Source: Chondrinema litorale (GTDB lineage Bacteria > Bacteroidota > Bacteroidia > Cytophagales > Flammeovirgaceae). From it: 64,000 nt of DNA. The stretch's first letter is position 1. Every line of letters starts with the position of its first letter. Position numbers and translations under genes: made by a program. The notes beneath the pieces were generated by a model. The model did not search any database and had not been told where the DNA came from. It saw nothing but the letters and a program-made list of their open reading frames with translations. Where the stretch lies: NCBI RefSeq assembly GCF_026250525.1, contig NZ_CP111050.1:174142-238141 (forward strand). The letters are read 5' to 3'. Shown piece by piece: positions 28,013-36,298 of the stretch.

Positions 28013-29010
28013 TAGGGTTACCCATTTAAATCTCAAGGTTGTAAAACCCATACGATCTACAGGATTATCTTAGCTTAAAATAAGCATATATAAGATGAAA
28101 ATAGATAAAGGATTAACAGAAAAAGCATTTAAAAAAAGGTTTGGGACAAAAGAACAGTGTTTAGCGTATTTACATGATCAGAAATGGAGTGATGGATACC
28201 ATTGTCGAAAATGTAGGCATACTACTTTTTGTAAAGGCAAACAAGATTTTAGTAAACGATGCACAGCTTGTGGTTATGATGAATCTGCCACAGCTCATAC
28301 CCTATTCCATAAGTTAAAATTCGGTATAGACACAGCCTTTGCCATGGTTTATGAGATAGTTACCAATAAAAAAGGTGCTAATAGTATTCATTTAGCCCAA
28401 CGTTTTGGTGTTAGACAAACAACAGCCTGGTTATTTAGACGTAAGGTGCAACAGGCTATGAGCAGTAGCAAAAAGTTTCCCTTAGTGGATCAGGTGCATG
28501 TAGATGAGTTTGAGATAGGTACTCCCCAAGAAGGAGAACAAGGTCGCAGCCATTCATACAAAAAAGTAAGAGTAGTGATTGCCATTGAATATAGAGAAGG
28601 CAATGCAGGTAGAGGGTATGCTCAACCCATAAAAGACTATAGTGCTAAGAGCTTAAATCCTATATTCAAAGATCATATAAGTAAAAAAGCAGCCATAGTT
28701 ACAGATGGATGGAGTGGATATAAACCTATCAAAAAGTTATACAAAAACATGCGTTCACAGTTATCAAACAAGGGTGAAAACTTCACCATGTTACACCTGC
28801 AAATTAGGAATTTGAAAAATTGGTTGAGAGGCACACATTCCTATTGCGATAAAAGGTTGTTGAATGATTACCTAAACGAATATTTCTTTAGATTTAACCG
28901 AAGGAATTTTAGAGAAACCATTCTGGATAAATTACTTGAAAGAATGGTAGAAGCTAAATCTAAAACTTACAGTCAAATTATTTGTGCTGCGACTTAGATG
29001 GGTAACCCTA
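28013..29010 (+). mobile_element. Complete IS1595-family (ISXO2-like) insertion sequence, 998 bp
   Basis: The ends are inverted repeats: the left begins tagggttacccat at 28013 and the right ends atgggtaacccta at 29010. Thirteen bases match perfectly and 18 of the first 20 match. An exact 8-bp duplication (ttaaaaaa) flanks the element, the size known for IS1595. One transposase gene fills it. All parts are intact, so the copy is probably young and may be active. It lies between the AraC gene and the PLP enzyme gene. Confidence 0.92.
28095..28997 (+). CDS. IS1595-family transposase (ISXO2-like DDE domain)
   Basis: 300 residues. An N-terminal zinc ribbon (Cys37, Cys40, Cys56, Cys59) for DNA binding is followed by a helix-turn-helix-like stretch (HLAQRFGVRQTTAWLFRRKV) and the ISXO2 catalytic domain. 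The likely triad is Asp137 (VDEFEIG), Asp204 (VTDGWSGY) and Glu262 (YLNEYFFRFNRR), with Asn or His in the fourth position as usual in the family. The frame is complete and ends just before the right inverted repeat. Confidence 0.95.
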   Translation: MKIDKGLTEKAFKKRFGTKEQCLAYLHDQKWSDGYHCRKCRHTTFCKGKQDFSKRCTACGYDESATAHTLFHKLKFGIDTAFAMVYEIVTNKKGANSIHLAQRFGVRQTTAWLFRRKVQQAMSSSKKFPLVDQVHVDEFEIGTPQEGEQGRSHSYKKVRVVIAIEYREGNAGRGYAQPIKDYSAKSLNPIFKDHISKKAAIVTDGWSGYKPIKKLYKNMRSQLSNKGENFTMLHLQIRNLKNWLRGTHSYCDKRLLNDYLNEYFFRFNRRNFRETILDKLLERMVEAKSKTYSQIICAAT

Positions 29011-29018
29011 TTAAAAAA
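29011..29018. repeat. Right target-site duplication of the IS element
   Basis: Exact copy of the octamer at 28005-28012. Confidence 0.85.
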
Positions 29019-29236
29019 TTCAAACCAAAATAGTATCGGCATTTCCTAGAATCCGAAACTATAGTTTCAGATTCTTCCAAGATATTGCCATATACAGCTA
29101 TATTATGCTTTTCAAGTTCATCACCTAAGAGAGAATTTTAATAAATTTACTAAACATAAAAATAGGCCAAAACCAATAAGCCATAGTAATACTATCAGAT
29201 CATCACTTCGTCGAAATCAACATACCAATTGAAAAA

Positions 29237-30523
29237 ATGAAAAGAAGAACGCTACTGAAACAAATTACTACAGGTGCTATGGCTTTGCCTTTAATGGGAG
29301 CCCGAGATTTTGAAAAACTTACTTCCAAAACTAAAAACTGGAAAGGGCAATTCAACCTTGACAAAGTGAAAGATGAAACCTTTTGGAAAGAGTTTAAAAA
29401 AGATCATTACGATATATCAGACGAATTTATCAATCTGGAAAATGGGCAATTTGGCGTGCAGCCTAAAATGGTGGTAGATGCCTACTGCGAATTTATTAAA
29501 AAAGTAAACAGAGAAAACTCAGGTTATACCCGAAATCATTTTTACAAAGAAGACTACAAACCCATTATGGAAACTTTGGCTGAGTTTTCTGGAACTGGAG
29601 CTGATGAAATATTAATTACCCGAAATGCTACCGAAGCGCTTAACATTTTAATTCAAGGGATTTCTTTAAAAGCTGGCGATGAAGTAATTCTGCACATGCA
29701 AGATTACCCAAGTATGATTGAAGCATTTCAAATGCTTGAGAAAACAAAAGGCATTAAGATTAATAAAATTGAGATTCCATTTATACCTGAGAGCGATGCC
29801 GAGATTGTAAAATTATACGAAGATGCCATTACAGATAAAACAAAGTGCATACTTGTAACCCACATGATCCACCTAACCGGGCAAGTAATGCCCGTAAAAG
29901 CTATCTCCGATATGGCTAAGAAAAAGGGAATTGATGTAATGGTTGATGCAGCCCATAGCTTTGCCCATCTCGATTTTAAAATTCCTGATTTAGGCTGCGA
30001 TTTCGTGGGTGTAAACCTCCACAAATGGTTTAGTACTCCACTTGGTATGGGAATGCTTTACGTAAAAAAAGACAGAATAAAAGATTTGAGCCCCATGTTT
30101 GGAGACAACACCAAATCAGAAGACAGTATTTATAAACTTGGGCATTTTGGTACAATCTCAGCACCCACTTACCTTACTGTGCCCATTGCTGCTGAGTTTA
30201 ATAATATGATTACACTACCAGTAAAAGAAGCTCGATTGAGATATTTACAAAACTACTGGTCTAAAGAGATCGAAAGCATGCCCAATGCACAAATGCTCAC
30301 ACCAACAGCTCCTGAAAGAAGCTGTGCCATTGCCACTTTTAAATTGAATAATATGGATGTAAACAAAACCATAAATAGGCTTTATAAAGACTTTGGTGTG
30401 TTTACAGTAAGAAGAGATTTACCCGGTGGAGATGCCGGCATTAGGGTAACACCAAACCTTTATATTGGTACAAATGACATTGAAAAATTACTCGAAGGAG
30501 TTAACCAGATTAGCAAAGCTTAA
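29237..30523 (+). CDS. Tat-exported class V aminotransferase-fold PLP enzyme
   Basis: 428 residues. The N-terminus has a twin-arginine signal (MKRRTLLKQITTGAMALPLMGA), so the enzyme should be exported folded with its cofactor. The body is a class V aminotransferase fold: ITRNATEALNILIQG binds the cofactor phosphate, MVDAAHSFAHLD carries the ring-binding Asp, and GVNLHKWF gives the Schiff-base lysine (Lys263). It resembles isopenicillin N epimerase-like and cysteine desulfurase-like proteins. The reaction is unknown; epimerase, lyase or transaminase are all possible. It ends at a strong terminator and has no cotranscribed partner. Confidence 0.85.
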   Translation: MKRRTLLKQITTGAMALPLMGARDFEKLTSKTKNWKGQFNLDKVKDETFWKEFKKDHYDISDEFINLENGQFGVQPKMVVDAYCEFIKKVNRENSGYTRNHFYKEDYKPIMETLAEFSGTGADEILITRNATEALNILIQGISLKAGDEVILHMQDYPSMIEAFQMLEKTKGIKINKIEIPFIPESDAEIVKLYEDAITDKTKCILVTHMIHLTGQVMPVKAISDMAKKKGIDVMVDAAHSFAHLDFKIPDLGCDFVGVNLHKWFSTPLGMGMLYVKKDRIKDLSPMFGDNTKSEDSIYKLGHFGTISAPTYLTVPIAAEFNNMITLPVKEARLRYLQNYWSKEIESMPNAQMLTPTAPERSCAIATFKLNNMDVNKTINRLYKDFGVFTVRRDLPGGDAGIRVTPNLYIGTNDIEKLLEGVNQISKA

Positions 30524-30842
30524 TTCAAAAAATTAAAGTCTCGTAAAATTTAATACGAGACTTTTCCTCTCTAATTTCCTGTTGAGATGAAAAAATATGT
30601 GTAAAAAATACAGTTTTTTTTCAAATTGTATTTATCCGAGACTTACAGCTCTCAAAACGACTTAGAACTAGTTTTTGCATTAAAATTACGAAGAAGTCTC
30701 TAGCAGTATTTTCCCATTCTTTAAAAGAATTAGTTTCTAATTAAGACCAAAAATTTAAATTTATCACTAATAATCATTATTATTATTTAACGATTTACTT
30801 TTTCTACTTCTCTAAACTGAAGTGGTGAGGTATTGAAATTAT
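30524..30842. other. Intergenic before the ECF sigma gene
   Basis: About 320 bases. The first part holds the terminator of the PLP enzyme gene. The rest is AT-rich with no ORF or repeat and should contain the promoter of the sigma factor gene. Confidence 0.55.
30535..30565 (+). terminator. Terminator after the PLP enzyme gene
   Basis: Perfect 11-bp stem aaagtctcgta / tacgagacttt with a 7-8 base loop and a T-rich tail, 12 bases after the stop. Confidence 0.85.
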
Positions 30843-31430
30843 ATGAAAATGAAATTATTAGCTATTGATATCGACTACATCAGAAAGATGAAAAGGGGAG
30901 ACGTAGATGCTTTCCAAACCATCTATAATTTATACTGTTCTGATCTTCTTAAATTTGCATTTCACTTCTTAAAAAATAAAGAAGAGGCAGAAGAAGTAGT
31001 ACAAGACATTTTCTTGAAAATATGGGATAAAAAAGTGCTTATTGATGAGAAGCATTCCTTTAATGGCTTTGTATTTATTATAGCCAAAAGAGTTATTCTA
31101 AACAAAATTAGAGCTAAGGTTAAAATAAGAAATGTAGAAATAGTTTCTGAGCACAACACAACCAAGCAAAATGCGCAAGACATCTTAGTTTATAAAGAAC
31201 TACAAGAACTTTCAGACAAAGCCATTTCGACATTACCAGAAAAAAGAAAGCAAATCTTTATTATGAGTAGAAAGCAGGGATTGTCTAATAAAGAAATTGC
31301 CAAACATTTAGGAATTAGCGATAAAACTGTAGAAAATCAGATTGGCTTGGCTTTAAAAAGCATTCGTGAATACTTAACAAAAGCAGAATATTCTTCTGCT
31401 ATATTAAGCCTATTCCTATTACTTAGTTAG
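30843..31430 (+). CDS. ECF-type RNA polymerase sigma factor (FecI-like)
   Basis: 195 residues. Region 2 (FQTIYNLYCSDLLKFAFHFL, then EEAEEVVQDIFLKIW) and region 4 (LPEKRKQIFIMSRKQGLSNKEIAKHLGISDKTVENQI) are both present with no region 3, the ECF form. It starts the uptake locus, followed by the FecR-like anti-sigma gene. In such systems the sigma factor is held by FecR at the inner membrane and released when the outer-membrane receptor binds its ligand. The frame has a second ATG two codons in. Confidence 0.93.
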   Translation: MKMKLLAIDIDYIRKMKRGDVDAFQTIYNLYCSDLLKFAFHFLKNKEEAEEVVQDIFLKIWDKKVLIDEKHSFNGFVFIIAKRVILNKIRAKVKIRNVEIVSEHNTTKQNAQDILVYKELQELSDKAISTLPEKRKQIFIMSRKQGLSNKEIAKHLGISDKTVENQIGLALKSIREYLTKAEYSSAILSLFLLLS

Positions 31431-31467
31431 AATTTTCACTTTATAGTACCAATACATACACTGTTAG

Positions 31468-31504
31468 AACACCTTAGGCAATTAGCTTTAAGGTGTTTTT
31501 TTTA
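31468..31504 (+). terminator. Terminator between sigma and anti-sigma genes
   Basis: Perfect 9-bp stem aacacctta / taaggtgtt with a 12-base loop and an eight-T tail. It suggests that the sigma gene is transcribed separately from fecR-susCD. Confidence 0.85.
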
Positions 31505-31578
31505 TAAAATTTAAAAAAAATTAAAATTCTTTTGGGGGGTAGTTTCATAATCGGTGTATTTATAATAAACACAAAGAA

Positions 31579-32586
31579 ATGGCACCGCAAACTATCGAGA
31601 AATTATTACGCAAAGTACAAAACGGAACCTGTACAGAAGATGAATTAGCCGCTTTTCATGAATGGATGGCAGAAGAATCCAATAAATCTGATGTAGCAGA
31701 TTATGTTAAAGATGTGTGGCAAAACATTGACCATCAGGAAGATTTCGACAATGAGACTGATAAATCAAAAATGTGGAATGAGATTCAGACAAAGCTACAT
31801 TTATCTACCAAAGCAGAATCACCAAAAAGTAACTTTACAATAAATACAGGACTTTTAATGCGTGTAGCCGCAGTGGTACTTCCTTTCATTATTATAGCTG
31901 TCTACACTTTTTACCAAAGAAATAACACTTCCATAGCCGATAACACAAAATTTAGAACAATATCCACAGAGAAGGGTATGAAAAAATGGACCACTTTGCC
32001 AGATGGTTCTATGGTGTACCTCAACTCTAATTCTTCTATCAGTTTTGCTACAAACTTTTTAGAAAGCAAAGAAAGAATTGTAAAGATGAAAGGAGAAGCT
32101 TTTTTTAAAGTACAAAAACTCGACGATAAAAAGCCTTTTAAGGTAATTGCACCTAAAACAACAGTGAAAGTACTCGGGACATCATTTGCAGTGAGAGCAT
32201 TACCTAAAAATAACAAAGAATACATTGCTGTTTTAACAGGTAAAGTGAATGTGGCGACAGATAATCAAAATATAGATTTGTTGCCTAACGAAATGGTAGA
32301 AGTGGGAGACCAAAAACTTGAAAAAGTTGCCTTTGACCCTAATGAGATGTTTTCGTGGAAAGATGGAATACTTTACTATAAAAATGCTTCGATTGACGAA
32401 GTGTGGCACAAATTAGAAAACTGGTATGGTGTAGAGTTTCGCTTTGAAGGAAAAAAATCGACACAAAAAGAATTTTCTGGCATGTTTAGAAACGAAGTAC
32501 TCTCTAATGTACTAGAAGGACTCAGCTTTTCAGCTGGGTTCGATTATAAAATTAATGGCAAAATTGTAAACATTCACTTTAAATAA
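31579..32586 (+). CDS. FecR-family anti-sigma factor
   Basis: 335 residues. A cytoplasmic sigma-binding part (residues 1-92), one membrane helix (about 96-115, VAAVVLPFIIIAVY), the FecR periplasmic domain (about 130-240, TLPDGSMVYLNSNSSISF and GEAFFKVQ) and a C-terminal DUF4974-type domain (about 265-334, DEVWHKLENWYGVEFRF). It passes the signal from the STN domain of the SusC receptor to the sigma factor. A G-run (ggggggtag) 40 bases upstream of the start may be part of its promoter. Confidence 0.93.
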   Translation: MAPQTIEKLLRKVQNGTCTEDELAAFHEWMAEESNKSDVADYVKDVWQNIDHQEDFDNETDKSKMWNEIQTKLHLSTKAESPKSNFTINTGLLMRVAAVVLPFIIIAVYTFYQRNNTSIADNTKFRTISTEKGMKKWTTLPDGSMVYLNSNSSISFATNFLESKERIVKMKGEAFFKVQKLDDKKPFKVIAPKTTVKVLGTSFAVRALPKNNKEYIAVLTGKVNVATDNQNIDLLPNEMVEVGDQKLEKVAFDPNEMFSWKDGILYYKNASIDEVWHKLENWYGVEFRFEGKKSTQKEFSGMFRNEVLSNVLEGLSFSAGFDYKINGKIVNIHFK

Positions 32587-32677
32587 ATTAATATGATTAT
32601 GAGAAAAAACTACTTAAACTACTCTTACTCAACAGGTTAAAGTCTATATCTTTTCGGGATTTGATTTAATAAAAAAA

Positions 32678-32715
32678 CCCAATGTACAATTGGCTTGGCG
32701 GCGATGTACACTGGG
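32678..32715. promoter_or_regulatory. Hairpin in the leader of the SusC gene
   Basis: Left arm cccaatgtaca (32678-32688) and right arm tgtacactggg (32705-32715) pair in 10 of 11 positions around a 16-base loop, ending 36 bases before the SusC start codon. There is no T-run on the plus strand, so it is not a normal terminator for the upstream gene; on the minus strand a T-run does follow. A leader RNA structure or a protein-binding dyad is possible. The role is inferred. Confidence 0.5.
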
Positions 32716-32751
32716 CTAGCAACTTAGTTTTTCACTAAATCCATTAAAAAT

Positions 32752-35700
32752 ATGATTTTGAAAATTTATAGACAAATTATTATGGTATCCAAATATATAA
32801 TTTGGGGTATTGCAATTCAATGTATGCTGGCCACACTACTACTTGCCGAAGAAGGCAACGGGCAGAGCATTGAAAATATTTACTTGTCTGTCGAATGTAA
32901 TAATACATCTTTAACTGATGTACTTGATAAAATAGAAGAGAGAACAGGCTTTAAGTTCGCTTATTTTAAAAGTACTATCAAAGACACCGATAAAATCTCT
33001 CTTGAGGCAAAAAATGAATCGCTAGCCACTGTGCTAAAAGATTTAGCTCGGCAAACTAACCTAAAATTTAAAAGGGTTAATTCCAGCATATTTGTAGATA
33101 GACGGAAGATGTGGGAGTTCTCTGTAAAAGAAGAAACTTCAGAAGAACTGGTACCACAGATTAGAATTTCTGGAACTGTAATCGCCGAAGAAGATGGAGA
33201 ACCATTGCCCGGTGTAAACATCGTAATTAGAGGAACTACGAATGGTACCACTACAGACATAAATGGTAAATATAATATTTCGGCTCAGAATGGCGATATT
33301 TTGCAATTCAGCTATATTGGTTTTATACCTCAAGAAGTAGAAGTAAACAGCCAAACAAACATAGATATTTCACTCAAAGCCGATCTAGAAGAACTAGAAG
33401 AAATCGTAGTAGTTGGATTTGGTGAGCAGCGAAAAGCCAGTTTGGTAAGCTCAGTAGCTTCTGTAAATGTAAAGCAATTAAAAACGCCATCTTCCAACTT
33501 AAGTAATGCATTAGCTGGTCGTGTTTCTGGTATAATTTCTTTTCAGCAAAGTGGTGAGCCAGGTTTAGGCACAGATAATTCTACTTTCTTTATTAGAGGT
33601 TTATCCACTTTTGGAACAGGTAAAAGAGACCCACTAATTTTGATAGATGGTATTGAATCTACGGTGACAGATATGGCTCGTTTGCAACCAGATGATATTT
33701 CTGATTTTTCGGTATTGAAAGATGCAGCAGCAAGTTCCATTTATGGAGCTAGAGGTGCAAATGGGGTAGTGTTGATCAATACCAAGTTGGGTTTAGAAGG
33801 TAAAACTAGATTCTTTTTCCGAATGGAAAACAGGATTTCTACCAATACCAAAAACTTCAATCTGGCTGATAACATCACCTATATGAATCTGGAAAACGAG
33901 GCAAATACTACACGTACCGAAAACGGTATTGAGCCTTATACCCAAAATAAGATTAATAACACCATGGCCGGGAATGATCAGTATTTGTACCCAGACAACA
34001 ATTGGATAGATCAACTGCTGAAAGATTATACATACAATCAGGCATTTAACTTAAACATGAGTGGCGGTACCGAAAAAGCCAGATATTTTATTGCAGGTAC
34101 TTATAATCGCGATAATGGAATTCTAAGAGTAGACCCTATCAACGATTTTAACAACAACATTACTTTAAATAATTACTCTGTGAGGTCAAATATCGACTTA
34201 GATATTACTAACACCACAACACTAGTTTTAAGGGTGTATGGCCAGTTTGACGATTATAGAGGACCAATTGATGGTGGTGGAGCTGCTTTTTATAATGCGC
34301 TTAACTCTAACCCAGTAATGTTTCCGGCAGTGTACCCAAAAGAAAAGTTGCCTTATGTAAATCATCCGCTTTTCGGTTCAGAACAAGTTTTGAGTAACAA
34401 CCAACAAGAAACAGGGGTTTTATTTGCAAATCCTTATGCCGAGATGGTAAAAGGGTACCAAACCTATAAAAGGTCAAACTTAAACCCTCAGTTGGAGGTA
34501 AAACAAGACTTAAAGTTTATAACAGATGGGCTTAAGTTTAGAGGAATGACTTATTTAAAAAGGACATCATTTGTAAGTCAAAATCGTTTTTACAATCCAT
34601 TCTATTATAAAGCCATTATAAACCCAAGCGATGGCAATTATAACCTACAAGTATTAAACGATGGAGGCCAAAACTCACTAGGTACAACCGGTACAGAATA
34701 TCTCAATTATAATGAAGGAGACAAAACTGTAGAGTCTCAGTTTTGGTTACAAGGTGCTTTAGAATATAACCAAATTTTTAATGCCAAACATTCTGTTGGT
34801 GGCTTATTACTTTCTTATATTTCTCATTACGAAATAGGAAACCCGGGTACACTTATCGAATCTTTACCAAGTAGAAATATGGGCGTTTCTGGTAGATTCA
34901 CCTATGGTTATAACGACAAATACATGGTCGAGCTAAATTTTGGCTATAATGGCTCAGAGCGATTTGCCAAGAAAAACCGATTTGGGTTCTTCCCATCTGC
35001 AGGTTTGGCATATAATATCTCAAAAGAAAACTTTTTTGCGCCATTGCTGCCTGTAATCTCAAACCTAAAATTTAGAGCTACTTATGGTGTAGTAGGTAAT
35101 GACCAAATAGGCGAAAAAGACGAAAGATTTCTTTACCTCTCAAATGTAAATTTGAACAATGGTGATTACGGTGCTGTATTTGGTAAAAACGATGGTGCAG
35201 CTGAATATTACAGAAATGGCGTTTCTATATCAAGATACTCTAATGATGATATTACTTGGGAAGAATCTAGACAAGTTAATTTAGGTATAGATTTAGGCCT
35301 AGCTAATAACTCCATAGAATTAATTGCGGATGTATTTAAGCAAGAGCGTTCACAAATACTTCAAGCAATTTCTTATACAGATAATGCCACAGGATTGATG
35401 GCTACACCACGATCAAACTATGGTAAGGCAGAAAGTAAAGGCGTTGATTTATCTTTAACGATTAATAAAAGTATAAACAGAAATCTGGATATAAGTTTAA
35501 GAGGTACCTTTACCTATGCCACTAGTAAAGCCATCAAAATTGATGAAATTGCATTTCAAGAAAACCTAGCACATTTATCTAGAATAGGCCAGCCGCTTAA
35601 CCAGCAATGGGGTTATATTGCAGAACGGCTTTTTGTAGATGATGAAGAAGTAGCTAACTCACCCGTTCAATTTGGTTATACTAACCTAAAGGCAGGAGAC

Positions 35701-36285
35701 ATCAAATATAGAGATGTAACTGGTGATGGCGTAGTAAATTCTGATGATGTAGTGCCTATTGGTTTTCCTACTCAACCTGAGATTATATATGGTTTTGGAG
35801 CTTCTGTTTTTTATAAAGATTTCGACTTTAATTTCTACTTCCAAGGGGCTGGTCGTTCAACGTTCTTTATTGATCCTTATGCCATTCAACCATTCTTTAA
35901 ATATCAACAAGACTATAATGAAAATAATGTAAATAGGGTATATCAAAGAGGATTGTTGCAAGCTATTGCAGATGATCATTGGTCTGAAGAAAACAGAGAC
36001 TTATATGCATTCTGGCCAAGGTTTAGTACTGGTTTAGTTAATTCTAATAATGTTCAATCTACTTGGTGGATGCGCAATGGTAGTTTTATTCGATTAAAAA
36101 GTGTGGATATAGGTTACAATTTCGAAATACCAAAAATCGGCATAGAAGCCATGAGGGTTTATTTCTCTGCCACCAACCTTTTTATTCTAAGCAAATTTGA
36201 CTTATGGGATGTGGAGATGGGAGGAAACGGTTTGAAATATCCGATTCAGTCAACATACAACTTAGGCTTTTCACTTAACTTCTAA
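32752..36285 (+). CDS. susC: SusC-family TonB-dependent outer-membrane receptor with STN domain
   Basis: 1177 residues. Signal sequence (to about residue 38), then the STN signalling domain (about 45-125, TSLTDVLDKIEERTGFKFAY), a carboxypeptidase-regulatory-like domain (about 145-225, GTVIAEEDGEPLPGVNIVIRG), a TonB-box-like stretch EEIVVVGFGEQ, the plug (about 245-350, with FFIRGLSTF and SIYGARGANGVVLI), and a 22-strand barrel ending in aromatic residues (LGFSLNF). It imports a large nutrient across the outer membrane with energy from TonB; the STN domain reports ligand binding to FecR. SusD follows 13 bases later. The substrate is unknown. Confidence 0.95.
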   Translation: MILKIYRQIIMVSKYIIWGIAIQCMLATLLLAEEGNGQSIENIYLSVECNNTSLTDVLDKIEERTGFKFAYFKSTIKDTDKISLEAKNESLATVLKDLARQTNLKFKRVNSSIFVDRRKMWEFSVKEETSEELVPQIRISGTVIAEEDGEPLPGVNIVIRGTTNGTTTDINGKYNISAQNGDILQFSYIGFIPQEVEVNSQTNIDISLKADLEELEEIVVVGFGEQRKASLVSSVASVNVKQLKTPSSNLSNALAGRVSGIISFQQSGEPGLGTDNSTFFIRGLSTFGTGKRDPLILIDGIESTVTDMARLQPDDISDFSVLKDAAASSIYGARGANGVVLINTKLGLEGKTRFFFRMENRISTNTKNFNLADNITYMNLENEANTTRTENGIEPYTQNKINNTMAGNDQYLYPDNNWIDQLLKDYTYNQAFNLNMSGGTEKARYFIAGTYNRDNGILRVDPINDFNNNITLNNYSVRSNIDLDITNTTTLVLRVYGQFDDYRGPIDGGGAAFYNALNSNPVMFPAVYPKEKLPYVNHPLFGSEQVLSNNQQETGVLFANPYAEMVKGYQTYKRSNLNPQLEVKQDLKFITDGLKFRGMTYLKRTSFVSQNRFYNPFYYKAIINPSDGNYNLQVLNDGGQNSLGTTGTEYLNYNEGDKTVESQFWLQGALEYNQIFNAKHSVGGLLLSYISHYEIGNPGTLIESLPSRNMGVSGRFTYGYNDKYMVELNFGYNGSERFAKKNRFGFFPSAGLAYNISKENFFAPLLPVISNLKFRATYGVVGNDQIGEKDERFLYLSNVNLNNGDYGAVFGKNDGAAEYYRNGVSISRYSNDDITWEESRQVNLGIDLGLANNSIELIADVFKQERSQILQAISYTDNATGLMATPRSNYGKAESKGVDLSLTINKSINRNLDISLRGTFTYATSKAIKIDEIAFQENLAHLSRIGQPLNQQWGYIAERLFVDDEEVANSPVQFGYTNLKAGDIKYRDVTGDGVVNSDDVVPIGFPTQPEIIYGFGASVFYKDFDFNFYFQGAGRSTFFIDPYAIQPFFKYQQDYNENNVNRVYQRGLLQAIADDHWSEENRDLYAFWPRFSTGLVNSNNVQSTWWMRNGSFIRLKSVDIGYNFEIPKIGIEAMRVYFSATNLFILSKFDLWDVEMGGNGLKYPIQSTYNLGFSLNF

Positions 36286-36298
36286 TTTGAGTTATATT

